Source: Aristolochia californica (lineage: Eukaryota; Streptophyta; Magnoliopsida; Piperales; Aristolochiaceae). Taken from it: DNA of 64,000 nucleotides. This document shows positions 46,440 through 57,883 of this stretch, in pieces (the stretch's first letter is position 1; each line of letters opens with the position of its first letter). Both the position numbers and the translations under genes were made by a program. A model generated the notes under the pieces. That model did no database searches and was not told the origin of the DNA. It was given only the letters and a program-made list of their open reading frames with translations. The stretch lies in the NCBI GenBank assembly GCA_029961685.1, contig JARWKL010000008.1:40378821-40442820 (forward strand), given 5' to 3'.

Positions 46440-47560
46440 AGGTCATTTCAATCCAAACGGACAAGCAGTCATAAAACCTGAATCGAAAGCTGAAAGGGAA
46501 GTTCCTATCTAACTGACAAGAGAAAATAAGAGTAACCTGTGAACGAATTTCTCTGAAGTTCGGAATGAGAAGATGTTGATAAGCCAGTTCTGGACGTTCC
46601 AATCACCATTGTAGGAGTCAGTAACGTGATGGAGCAGATCGATCCCAGTGTATAAATAATATCATACGGAAGCGTTAACCCTCATCTTCTGTCGATCTCA
46701 GAGTTTGAATATTTTACTCCTATCGTTGCTGTCCATTCATGTGAGTCTCAATTGTATCATCTCATGGCTTTCCATTTGATTAGTCTATGTGGGCATGTAT
46801 AAATTAATTAAATAGTGAGGGACACTACTCAAAAGTAATACAACTTGAGTCTTTGTTCAGTTTTTATCTTCTAATGAGGAATTGGATTTGGTCATTAAGA
46901 GACACTACTCATGGTTCCCTTGTGTGCAATGTGTTGGTCTCAACATCCCCATTAAGACTACTTTGATGATAACAAATACTCAAGTACTAATGATTTGTGT
47001 AAAGTATGTTGTGTAGTTCAAAAAGTCTTAGAGGAAATTTCTAGTACCAAATATGTTCCATTAGCCATGGTCTGTAGTGATGGTTCATACAAAAAGGGAA
47101 GTATCACTTAATAGAACATGATTTGGAAAATAATCACAGACGAAGAAGAGTCCCCTTGTGTACGTAGACATGATTTGAGACTTACAGCAGCATATGCTGT
47201 GGTTGGTTGAATATTTAATATTGATTCAATTATACTGCACATCCCACATTAGGCTCTGTTCAGTCTTTATCTATATATTACAAGAGCTGGTCTAGTTTTA
47301 AAAGTGACCGGTCCACTTTTTAAATGTTTACCGAGGAAGGTATCGTTGCCATTTTAAATAACAATAGAGAAGACCAATCTTTCAATTTTCCAACTTGGCA
47401 GGCCAACTTGGAAGACCTCAACGCTCCTTCAGGTTTGTGTTTTATTCTGTTTCTGTTCTTGTTCACTAATTCAAGTTTCTCAATTTTCTTCATTTTGTTT
47501 GATGTCGTGTTGTTTCTCTTTGTACCATTACTGTGTCTATTATTGTTGCCATAGTGGGTG
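46440..47560. other. Promoter-like flank and dispersed repeat fragments
   Basis: 46540-46760 is the 5' flank shared with 54960-55160 and 59680-59850 ('GATGGAGCAGATCG'), with TATAAATA at 46651-46658. 47150-47220 carries part of the GGTTGGTTGAATATTTAAT repeat. 47320-47440 carries the GAAGGTATC..TTGCC repeat seen at 39255, 56205 and 60790. No gene. Confidence 0.5.
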
Positions 47561-48009
47561 GAAGGTAAGATGGCAACCATGGCATGTCAATAGAAACAGG
47601 GGACCCTGGGGTAAGCTTGATCGAGGAGAAAGAAGATATGGCAGAAGAATTTGGCATGAAGCTGATATAGGAACTACCAAAGTTAACTCAGGTGAGTTCC
47701 TTGGGGCCTTTCTTTTCATTTTCTGGTTTTCTAAGAGAAGCCTGTACTTTTCTTTCTCTGTACGACAAGAGGTAGCGGAGTAGGGTCCAATCCGCCCCGA
47801 ACAAGGGGGCATATGAACCCCAATCGGCGAACTGGAGTCATTCATTGACGGCTCCCATTCACGGTTCGTGCTTGAACTGGGAAATAGGGAAGGAGGCTTG
47901 ATTTCTGCACCTCCCCCATCTATGTTCAGACAAATCCTGTGTTCAGAGCCGATCCCAGTTCAGCCGAGTGAATGCAAGAAAGAATTGAAGAACGAAGAGC
48001 AATGGATCC
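47561..48009. other. GC-richer segment of unknown origin
   Basis: Composition differs from its surroundings: few A/T runs, with GC-balanced stretches such as CCGCCCCGAACAAGGGGGC. An 80-100 codon plus-strand frame is present but not recognised. Could be an organellar insertion or a captured gene fragment. It ends where the leader shared with the divergent DUF247 gene starts (about 48010). Confidence 0.35.
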
Positions 48010-48130
48010 TGTTGTCCATTTCACTTCCAAAAGTTTTCATCCCGTTTCTCGCAAACCAAAGCATGGAGTATCTCCATTGATGAATCTCACTTAAGACACG
48101 GTTTCACCATCTACAGAAAGGGAATTAAAC

Positions 48131-49681
48131 ATGGCCAACGAATCAGGAAATACTGATATAGAAACAGGAGTGATCCTGGGTCAGGTGGCTGTAGCAGCAA
48201 CGAGTTCTGTCGACCGCGGAAAGAAGGGAAAAGCGACGAGAAATATTGAAGAGATGGAAGGTTTTGTGCAGCATCGTTATGACGAGGCGCAATCCTACCT
48301 TGCAAGAGACAAACCGACCTTGCAGGAAAGGTCTTCGAAGATCACAGATAAAAGCGTGACAATCTACAGAGTCCCCGAAGCCATGCGCCAAAGTGGAGAG
48401 AAAGAAAGTCTTTACGAGCCCACATGTATCGACGTTTATGACCCTCTGTGGAAGGGTGACGATGAGCATTATTATTTTCATCTCTACTCAATCCTTAAAG
48501 AAAACAACGACAAGGGTTTGGCGGATTACTTGCAGATGATGGAAGAGCAGAAGGAAGAAATTGCAAAACGTAACGAGGAACACATCTCTACAGATTTCTC
48601 TCACTTGTTCGATCTCCTACTCAGTAGTTGCTTTATACTTGATCTATTTCTCAAGTATTGTGATGGAAAATTGTCCCCTGCAGATGACCCAGAATGTGGT
48701 CACAGATGGGTTTATGATTTATGGGTAGACTTGCTCCTTGTGGAGAACCAGATTCCTTTCTTCATCCTTGAAAAGGTTTATGAGATGGCCTACACCGAGA
48801 TGGACCGACCTCCTTTGGAGATTCTAGCCTTATTTTTCTTCGATCAGTTTGTTCCAATGAACGAGGAAAAAAAAATAGATCTAGTTTCCTACCGTAAGTT
48901 TGTTCCAATGAACAAGGAAAAAAATATAGATGGGCGGAGTGAAGTATACCATCTGCTTCACTTAGTTCACCACCTTCTAATTCCTTCAGACCCTGGTCGT
49001 CATAAGAGGCTGAAAAGAATGCATCGCATAATTTACGGTCTTTGGGGAACATTGTTCAAATGTTTGGGAAGAGGAATGCAGTTGCCTATGGATGTTGAAT
49101 GGTTTGATCATCTCTCAAGGATGAGAACTATCCCTACAGCAACAACACTCCAACAGGCAGGGGTCAAGTTTAGGCCAAGAGAGGATAGAGGATTTGTTGT
49201 GGAGTTTAACATTGGAGTTTTAGAACTCCCATATTTGCATGTAAGAACGACCACGAAGAAGTTCCTGAGGAATCTCATAGCTTGGGAACAATGTCATCGT
49301 GGAGCTGAAAAATACTTCACCAATTACGCTATTTTCATGGATTATCTCATTAATACCTCAAAGGATATAGAGATACTCATCGAGAGCGGAGTCCTGGAGC
49401 ATTCCTTGAAAAATAATGAGGAGGTTGTTCAAGTCTTCAACAGTTTGAGTGATAACCTGGTTTATGCAAAACTTGAGTCTTATGATTTTCTTCCAGAGTT
49501 GTGCATGGAACTTAACCGTTACTGTGAAAGCTGGTTTAACAAATGGTGGACAAAGCTAATGACTGATTACTTTGGTAGCCCCTGGACAACTATTTCTCTT
49601 ATTGCAGCAGTATTAATCGTTCTGTTTACTTTTCTACAGACCTTTTTTTCTGTTTATTCCTATTTTCGACCTCCACAATAG
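48131..49681 (+). CDS. DUF247 (UPF0481) membrane protein, divergent class 2, intact
   Basis: A 516-residue frame, MANESGNTD to YFRPPQ, on the opposite strand to the other intact copies. All the class-2 blocks are present: VPEAMR, LVENQIPFFIL, ATTLQQAGVKFRP, GVLELPYL, LIAWEQC and the C-terminal helix. Compared with 20288-21805 it lacks four residues after GQ (KPDE) and has an in-frame duplication of about 17 residues around KFVPMNEEKK and KFVPMNKEKN (48850-48935). The flanks (48010-48130; 49682-49900) are shared with the first copy in inverted orientation. Divergence between the two is much greater than between the class-1 duplicates. Function unknown. Confidence 0.9.
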   Translation: MANESGNTDIETGVILGQVAVAATSSVDRGKKGKATRNIEEMEGFVQHRYDEAQSYLARDKPTLQERSSKITDKSVTIYRVPEAMRQSGEKESLYEPTCIDVYDPLWKGDDEHYYFHLYSILKENNDKGLADYLQMMEEQKEEIAKRNEEHISTDFSHLFDLLLSSCFILDLFLKYCDGKLSPADDPECGHRWVYDLWVDLLLVENQIPFFILEKVYEMAYTEMDRPPLEILALFFFDQFVPMNEEKKIDLVSYRKFVPMNKEKNIDGRSEVYHLLHLVHHLLIPSDPGRHKRLKRMHRIIYGLWGTLFKCLGRGMQLPMDVEWFDHLSRMRTIPTATTLQQAGVKFRPREDRGFVVEFNIGVLELPYLHVRTTTKKFLRNLIAWEQCHRGAEKYFTNYAIFMDYLINTSKDIEILIESGVLEHSLKNNEEVVQVFNSLSDNLVYAKLESYDFLPELCMELNRYCESWFNKWWTKLMTDYFGSPWTTISLIAAVLIVLFTFLQTFFSVYSYFRPPQ

Positions 49682-49949
49682 AAATAGAAGTTGAATTTAT
49701 GAATGTATTAAGAGTTTATGTTTGGTCCATGAATAGTGATAATAATCATTTATCAACTTATTCTCAAGCATGGAAATGGGTTCATAATTTTATTCAACTA
49801 TCCATTCCACTATTTTATCTATCATTTAAAAATAAAACAAAAATTTAAAAATATTTGATAATCAAACCGAAAAACAAGCAATAAATGAGTGATAGTAATG
49901 ATCAAAATAAGAAGAATTAGTACTTCAAATTATACAAACTTAAAATGGA
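49682..49949. other. 3' flank of the inverted divergent DUF247 gene
   Basis: Reverse complement of the 3' flank at about 19900-20287, ending within about 250 bp. No gene. Confidence 0.55.
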
Positions 49950-50730
49950 ACTTTTATAAATCAATCAAAGTATACAAAAGGATTTCTAAAGAAATTCAAC
50001 ATTGAAAAACTCAAATCAATGAGCACACCCATGAATTCGTCCTTAAAATTAGATTTTTAGAGAAATCGAATAGACTTGTAGATCCGAAATTGTATAGAAG
50101 CATGATAGGGTCAATAATTTATTTAGCAGCTAGTAGATCGAATATTATGTTTACGGCATAGGCCTATTTGTTAAATTTTAATCCAATCCTAGAGTCTCCT
50201 ACTTAGTGGTCATGAAAAGAATTTTCATATTTCTACTTGGAGCACCCATCTTGGGACTTTGGTACTCAAACTCCTCTTTCATAGATCTAATAGGGTACTT
50301 AGATGTTGGTTTTGCTGGATGCAAAATTGATAGGAAGAGTATGAGTGGTAACTACAAATTACTTGGAAATATTCTTGTTTAATGGTTTTCAAAAACTAAC
50401 ATTAGGTTACTTTTTTCACCATCAAAGTTGAGTACATAGCTGCTGGAAGTTGTTGTATATAACTTCTATGGATGAGACAACAACTGGAAGATTATGGTTT
50501 AGAGCAAAACGAAATGCCAATCTATTGTGACAACATGAGTGCTATAAGCCTTAGTAAGAATCCGGTTCACCATTCTCGATCAAAACACATTAAAATCAGA
50601 CACCATTTTATATAAGAGCAGGTTCAAATCAACGTAATTAAAGTGGAATTTGTTCCAATTGAAAAAATCAACTTGCAGACATTTTCATAAAGCTATTAGG
50701 ATTTCATTGAGTTCCATGCGTTCAAAAAAA
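49950..50730 (+). mobile_element. Ty1/copia fragment, end of RT and RNase H
   Basis: Broken plus-strand frames read QSKY..LKKFN (49960), YRSMIGSIIYLAASR (50088 on), GYLDVGFAGCKID (50288 on), EYIAAGSC (50433 on) and [14 protein letters not shown] (50524 on), the standard end of copia pol. Several stops. Belongs to a different copia family from the elements at 5 and 43 kb. Confidence 0.8.
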
Positions 50731-52210
50731 TGACAAGGATCTAAGAAAAATAGTTACAATAACCACAAAAAGACACTTAATATCACAAAAAAAAAAGAGA
50801 ACTAAAAAAATGACAAGGATCTAAGAAAAATAGTTTCAAAAACCTTCTATTTCGTCCATATATCCTGTCTGTCAAAACAAATTTGTTTTTAATTGCAAAG
50901 GGACGAGAAAAATAGGAAAACCGGAGAAGGAATAGAGAACCTCTAGTGTGAAAGAGAAGCTGAAATCAACAATGCAGAAGCTTATTATGTAGAGGAGTCC
51001 CCTTGTGTACATAGACATGATTTGAGACTTACAGCAGCATATGCTGTGGTTGGTTGAATATTTAATATTGTTCTTGCGGTCTAATTGCAGGCTCTTGCTC
51101 TTGTCCTAGCCTGTGTTTCCATTTGATTAAGGACAAGTTGAAGTGGTGATTTGGGACTTACATCAGCAAATGCTTTGGTTGGTTGAATATTTAATAAATT
51201 GTTCTTGAGGACCAATTGCAGGTTCTTGATAAAACAAGTTGTTATTGAAATGTCAATGTAGTTAAAATACAAGAGCTGGTCTAGTTTTAGAAGTGGCCGG
51301 TCCACTCGTTATTTTTCATAAGCTTTTCTACTAGCTATGTCAACCTTTCTTCGTCTTTGTTACTAACTCCTGATTTTGTCTACCGCTAGTTTATACATAT
51401 ACGTGAGGACACTTGAATATGTTTAGATTGCTAACTAAGAAAGACTTAAATGAGATTGCAGCAGTTTTATTGATTGACCAAGACTTTTTATAGACAAATT
51501 AAGTTGAGATGATTTTGCCTTGCCAAGGCTCAACCAACAATCTAAGGGTTGCTCGGTTAAATCTTGGTCAAATACAAAAGCCTCTTAATAAGGTTGACAT
51601 CACAATTCAAGAATGAACAACAAGCACAATCAATCATACGTGCCTACCCATGTAACAACTTGAATAGTAAGCACACCAATTATGTGCCTATGTAACAATA
51701 GCTCAAATAGTACTTAATGACTTGATTTTAAAATATAAGTTCAAAGTCGATTTCGGAATGGTTTTTCAAATGGGGGAAAATGTACAAAGAAACTCAATTG
51801 AATAATTTAATTAAAATTATTGCCCCATGAGTAATTAAGTGAACTTTAATGAATGGTTTCAAAGAGAAAAAACACTAGTTCAATGTAAAAGTGTGTAAAT
51901 AATTTAAATTTTTTAAATTCCTACCCCAAAGTTCTTATACTTATGCAAAAGTCCCTTTAAAATCAAATGCTAGAGTGAATTCTAAGATATCATAGTACAT
52001 GATCAGTTTATCTAGCACAAGATATTCTAAGTAGCGATTTTAAAGTAAATGCTATGCGAAACTTAGCTCAATGAAGAAAATTTCTACAATTGATTTCCTT
52101 TTAAGCTTTGGAGGAGATACAAATTCTGAAAATTGTACGTAAAAGCTTAGAGTGCTTGGAAAATACAGGGAAGAGAATTCTCAATGTTTAGGGTGAGTTT
52201 GGGCTAAATA
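50731..52210. other. Intergenic DNA with dispersed repeats
   Basis: ATGACAAGGATCTAAG repeats at 50730 and 50810. 50933-51300 carries the GGTTGGTTGAATATTTAAT repeat pair. The rest is AT-rich. No gene recognised. Confidence 0.5.
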
Positions 52211-53266
52211 GTAAGGTTTCCAAGTGAAAAAAAAAGTCATAATGGCTACAAAATGAGTTTTTATCATTTAGAAAAAAAGGTAAAAAATATGCTAAAAAAA
52301 TATTTAAAATATATTAATTTTTTTCTAATAAACGCAAAGGTAGGTCGGACACAAATTTTGGAGACCTATAGCTCCTAGAACTGAGCTTGAATGATTGAAG
52401 ATTTGAACTTTTGCACAAAGTCAACTCGTTTCAAAGGGTTTGACTCATTTCACAGTGTTCGAACCCTTACGATGTTTTTCCTTTCTCCTACTAAATGGGT
52501 CAACTCTTTTGATATGGTGAACTCCTTTCTTATTAAATGTATTCGACTCCTCTTGAATGTGGTCGACTCATTTTCACTTTATACTTCAATGTTTTATTTT
52601 TGCTACTTATGTGCTCGACTCCTTGCACAATAATCAACTCCTTTGGAGTTCTACACTTCAAGACTTCAACTCTCCTATTGATGTGGCCAAGTACTTGCTA
52701 TGTAATTGACTCCTTTTGCCGTTTCTATTCTTCTTGCCTCTTTTTGGGTTGGCTTTTTTATGTCTGGCAAATGGTCTTCAATAGATACTTTTCTCTCTCC
52801 TCTCTATTCGAATGAGCTTGCCTTGCTTCTTGTGCCAAGTGTTTATGGGGCCATTCAAATGGTTCCTGCTACAGTTGCTTCCATAGTGTGTTCCCTCTCT
52901 CTTGCTCAGCCGGCCAGCTTGTCTTCTTCTAGAGAAGACCACACTTGCAATTTTCCAACTTGGCAGGCCATCTTGCTATATATATATAAGTTCAGAGTTG
53001 TGTCATCTTCATAATTGGTGGGGATAGCTTGTTTATTTATGGGGTTAGAAATGAATCCCTCCACTCAGAACCTTTATGAGTTTGGGTTAGGTTCGTTTCA
53101 ACCCATTAAAAAACTGTTACAAGAATAGAAGACACTAGTATGTTTTAGAGAAAAGAGCTGGATCCAAGATTAACATTCCAAGTAAAACAAGGTAACAGCT
53201 TCATATAAACAAAAGATGAAATCAAATACATTTTATTACATAAAGAAATGAAGCTTCAAAACCCTT
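52211..53266. other. Dispersed repeat and 3' flank of the next DUF247 gene
   Basis: 52211-52520 equals 1-310. It continues with repeated CGACTCCT-type units (52530-52720). From about 53040 it is standard DUF247 3' flank with AATAAA at 53237-53232. No gene supported. Confidence 0.5.
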
Positions 53267-54591
53267 TTAAGGAGGTCGAAAATAGGCAAAGGCAGCGAAG
53301 AATGTCTGCGTCGCGGTAAGAAAAAGGAGGACGATGGCTGCAACAACAGAAATAATTGCCCAAGGGTTACCAAAGTAATCATTTATCAGATTTGCCTTCC
53401 ATATATTAAACTTATTCTCACAGTATTTGTTTATTTCTTCGCATACGCTCGGAAGTAAATCGTTTTCTTGTTGAGAGTAGAAAATGTTGGTGCTCAGCCC
53501 ATTGAAAACGGAAGCTACTTCTTCCTCTGATCCCAACGTTTGCTCAAGAATCCTGTGGCGACTGAGTATGTCAACATCCTCTGCAGTGTTAATGATGAAG
53601 TCCATGAAAATCCCGTAACCGGTGAAATATGCTCCAACGTTAGGATGGCATTGCTCCCAAGCAATCAGGTTCCGTAATAGAACTTCAGTGTAGTTATCAA
53701 GAAGTAAGCATGGGATCTTCAGGACACCTCTATGGAAGGTAATATTTGAGAATCCAGCAGTTTTCTTCTTCTTGAGCTTTATTCCAGCATCTCGGAGTCT
53801 TCTAGCACAAGGAATTGGATATATGGTGCGTGGCTGTTTTGATGGAGAAGGGACAGAGATCGGTAATTCAAGACAGTGTGAGAGAAATAAACTTTTCGAT
53901 CCTTGTTGTTTGAGGAAATAGTTGGGTGGAAGGAGATGATAGTGAATTAAATGAAGTAAATGGTGGATCTTGTCGGAAGGCATTGGATCAACCTGCTGGT
54001 TGAACTGAAAATACTCCTTGAAGAAATGAAGGGAAAGGTGCGTTAAGGAAGGGTAGACAGAATGATCGAGGTGTAGCATATCGTAAATTTTTTGAAGGGC
54101 AAAGAAAGGAATTTGACTCTGAACAAGGAGCATGTCCGTGCGCAATTCACGCAATGCAGTGGAACAAGTTTCATCCACTTGTGGTGTCAGTTTGTCTTCA
54201 AAAAATAAGAGTATCACATCAAGTATGTGGCAACAACTCAATACCAAAGCAATCAAACACTTGAAGTCTACCCTGATTTTGACGAGGTGACACTGACGTA
54301 TTCTCTCTCTCATTTGTTTCATAGCCAAGAGGTAATGCTCAAAAGTGTTGTTAACATTGCGGGAGAGGATTGAATTCATATGTGCTAACATGTGAAGATC
54401 TTTCAAGTTCTTACTTGGATAGAAATTATTGAAGTTCATGACAATTCCAAAGTACTGATACCGATTATGATAGATCTTTGGTTTGAGCTTGTAAATTCGC
54501 TTTGGGACGGTGTAGATGGTGGCGGTTGGGTTTCGAACAAGCAATGGTTGGAATCCAGATTTGAAGTGATCTAGAAGTTGCCTATCGAAAC
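53267..54591 (-). CDS. DUF247 (UPF0481) membrane protein, class 1, start codon only in the upstream exon
   Basis: Open frame through the whole family region: VPKRIY, QSQIPFF, ARRLRDAGIKL, GVLKIPCL, LIAWEQC and the C-terminal helix to YFRPP. The frame stays open upstream to about 54652 but contains no ATG: codons for MNIGTEV, present at 11811, are deleted, and the equivalent of GAEGIEGF reads GIQGF. If 54741-54592 (150 nt) is spliced out at the duplicated AAG|GT sites, the ATG at 54811 joins in frame and gives 464 residues. Otherwise the gene has no proper start. Close to 1843-3222 in the last 200 residues. Confidence 0.75.
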
Positions 54592-54741
54592 CTTGAATTC
54601 CTTGAAAATGAAAATTGAGAATGTGAGTAAAAAGGAAAATGTTGAGATGCTAACACTGAAAAAAAAAAAGTAAAAAATTGAAAAAGAAAGAGAATATCTA
54701 TTTAAAGGGATTTATAGTTATCCAAGTGTGGCTACGGAAAC

Positions 54742-54811
54742 CTTCTAATTCATTTGAAGGATCTCCAGGGTCTTCCAAACGATCTCCAGGGTTTTCATTG
54801 TTTTCTGCCAT
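54742..54811 (-). other. Candidate exon 1 of the DUF247 gene
   Basis: MAENNENPGDRL to PSNELEG, 23 codons plus one base, ending GAAG|GT at 54742/54741. It is shorter than the other first exons. EDPGDP-like units are repeated in it (ENPGD, EDPGD). TATAAATA (55059-55066) is upstream. Confidence 0.55.
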
Positions 54812-55305
54812 GAAAATATTATATGTCATTTCGATTCAAACGGACAAGCAGACATAAAAACTGAATCGAAAGCTGAGAGGGAAGTTCTTATCTAACTGAC
54901 AAGAGAAAATAAGACTAACCTGTGAACGGATTTCTCTGAAGTTCGAACTGATTTTTATCAAGTTCGGAATAAGAAGATGTTGATAAGCCAGTTCTGGAAG
55001 TTCCAATCACCATTGTAGGAGTCTGTACCGTGATGGAGCAGATCGATCCCCATGGGGGTATAAATAATATCACACGGAAGCGTTAACCCTCTTCTTCTGT
55101 CTATCTGAGAGTTTGAATATTCCACTCCTATCGTTGATGTCCATTCATGTGAGTCTCAATTGTATTTTCTCATCGTTTTCCATTTGATTAGTCTAAGTGG
55201 GCATGTATAAATTAAATAGTGGGAGACTGTCTCCTCAAAAGTAATACAACTTGAGTCTTTGTTCAGTTTTTATCTTCTAATGAGGAATTGGATTTTATCA
55301 TTAAG
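54812..55305. promoter_or_regulatory. 5' flank of the DUF247 gene (second promoter type)
   Basis: Shared with 46440-46870 and in part with 59500-59860. It contains the TATA-like 55059-55066 and 'GATGGAGCAGATCGATCCC' just upstream. No gene. Confidence 0.45.
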
Positions 55306-56494
55306 AACAGCTTTTTATGATGATACTCTTCGTCATTGAATAATGTCAACGGTATTGTTATAGTTTTAACAATGGAGTTTCATCATTCTCATCTGGCCGA
55401 TGATTAAAAGATAGTTGGAGTTTGGTATATATATAAATCAATCACATTGTGCATGACAACCTTTATCTTTTTGTATACTACTTCGACACTAGAAATTATC
55501 ATTTGTAGAATTTTTGCTTTCTTATTTTGTTTAGCGGAATGGTTCCCTTGTGTGCAATGTGTTGGTCTCAACATCCTTATTTTGTTTAGCTGAATGGTTC
55601 ATACAAAAAGGGAAGTAAGTAGCTCATGTCAGAAAATACGTCATCCAAACAACCCAATAAATCACAGACGGAAGCTTATTACATAGAAGAGTCCCCTTGT
55701 GTACGTAGACTTGATTTGAGACTTACAGCAGCGTGTGCTGTGGTTGGTTGAATATTTAATATTGTTCTTGCATTCCTATTGCAAGGCTCTTGCTCTTGTC
55801 CTATCCTGTGTTTCCATTTGGTTAAGGACAAGTTGAAGTGGTGATTTGGGACTTAGATCAGCAGATGCTTTGGTTGGTTGAATATTTAATAAATTGTTCT
55901 CGAGGTCCAATTGCAGGTTCTTGATAAAACAAAGAGCTGGTCTTAGTCTTTGTTACTAACTCCTGATTTTGTCTACTGCTAGTTTATATATATACGTGAG
56001 GACACTAGGATATGTTTAGATTTCCAACTAAGAAAGACTTAAATGAAGATTGCAGCAGTTTTATTAATTGACCAAGACTTTTTATAGATTGCAGTGGTAA
56101 TGTTTAGTCTTTATCTATTACAGTAGATGGTCTATCATGAAAGAGTAGATGAAAGGATACTTTCGTTACTTTGTGTCACGATAAAAAAAATGTTTACTTG
56201 GGAAGGTATCTTTGCAATTTTAAATAACAATAGAGAACCAGCATTATATATATATATATATATGTATATTTATCTTTTCAAGTACAGAGTTGTGTTATCA
56301 TCATAATATGTCGGGATAGCTTTGAGTCTACTTGTTTATTTATCAGGTTAGAAATGAATACCCATGGTCAAAACCTTTGAGTTTGGGTTAGGTTTGGCTG
56401 CCCACATTAAACAATATTAAAAGAATAGAGAAAAGAGATGGATCCAAGGCTAACATTCCAAGTAAAAAAAGTAAATGCTTCATATAAACAGAAG
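55306..56494. repeat. Tandemly duplicated DUF247 3' flank, outer copy
   Basis: Matches 56827 to about 57830 with gaps, from AACAGCTTTTTATGATGATA to the segment ending CATATAAACAGAAG, where it is cut. It includes the GGTTGGTTGAATATTTAAT pair (55745, 55880) and (TA)n at 56245-56263. Confidence 0.7.
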
Positions 56495-56826
56495 GTTATG
56501 TTTTCCCTCTCTCGAGTTGTGTTGTGAGTTGGAAGGCAACATTACAGACTACAGTTGCCTTATCCACTACAGAGGCCGAGTACATGGCTGTGACTGAGGC
56601 AGTGAAAGTGGCTATCTGGTTGAGAGGCTTACTTGGTGAGCTTGGTTTGCCACAAGGTGCTACACTTGTTCACTGTGATAGTTAGAGTGTTATACATATG
56701 ACTAAAAATCAGACATATCATGAGAGAACTAAGCACATTGATGTCAGATAACATTTTATGAGAGATATTGTGTCTCAGGGCCAGATTGAGGTAAAGATAA
56801 TTAGTGCCGCAGAGAATGCAGTAGAT
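56495..56826 (+). mobile_element. Ty1/copia RNase H fragment at a duplication junction
   Basis: A plus-strand frame reads SWKATLQTTVALSTTEAEY, then LRGLLGELGL, VHCDS and HERTKHIDVR, typical of copia RNase H, with stops at 56683 and 56749. It lies exactly between the two copies of the duplicated DUF247 3' flank. Confidence 0.8.
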
Positions 56827-57883
56827 ATAAGAACAACTTTTTATGATGATACTCTTCGTCATTGAATAATGTCAACGGTATTGTTATAGTTTTAACAATG
56901 GAGTTTCATCATTTTCATCTGGCCGATGATTAAAAGATAGTTGGAGTTTGGTATATATATAAATCAATCACATTGTGCATGACAACCTTTATCTTTTTGT
57001 ATACTACTTCGACACTAGAAACTATCATTTGTAGAATTTTTGCTTTCTTATTTTGTTTAGCGGAATGGTTCCCTTGTGTGCAATGTGTTGGTCTCAACAT
57101 CCTCATTAAGACTAGTTTGATGATAGCAAGTACTTAAGTTACTAATGATTTGTGTAAAGTATGTTGTGTAGTTCAAAAAGTCTTAGAGGAAATTTCTAGT
57201 ACCAAATATGTTCCATAAGCCATGGTCTGTAGTGGTTCATACAAAAAGGGAAGTAAGTAGCTCATATCAGAAAATACGTCATCCAAACAACCCAATAAAT
57301 CACAGACGGAAGCTTATTACGTAGAAGAGTGCCCTTGTGTACATAGACATGATTTGAGACTTACAGCAGCCTATGTTGTTGTTGGTTGAATATTTAATAT
57401 TGTTCTTGTGTTCCAATTGCAGGCTCTTGCTCTTGTCCTGGCCTGTGTTTCCATTTGATTAAGGACAAGTTGAAGTGGTGATATGGGACTTAGATCAGCC
57501 GATGCTTTGGTTGGTTGAATATTTAATAAATTGTTCTCGAGGTCCAATTGCAGGTTCTTGATAAAACAAAGAGCTGGTCTTAGTCTTTGTTACTAACTCC
57601 TGATTTTGTCTACTGCTAGTTTATATATATACGTGAGGACACTAGGATATGTTTAGATTTCCAACTAAGAAAGACTTAAATGAAGATTGCAGCAGTTTTA
57701 TTAATTACAGTTTTATGAGTTTGGGTTAGGTTCGGCTACCCACATTAAACAATGTTAAAAGAATAGAGAAAAGAGATGGATCCAAGGCTAACATTCCAAG
57801 TAAAAAAAGTAAATGCTTCATATAAACAGAAGATGAAATCAAATACATTTTATTAAATAAAGAAATGAAGCTTCAAAACCCTT
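56827..57883. repeat. Tandemly duplicated DUF247 3' flank, inner copy
   Basis: Second copy of 55306-56494, running without a break into the DUF247 locus at 57884. It includes AATAAA (minus) at 57854-57849. No gene. Confidence 0.65.

Noticed and set aside
48111..49052. Minus-strand frames of 64-112 codons
   Set aside because: They are shadows of the plus-strand DUF247 gene.
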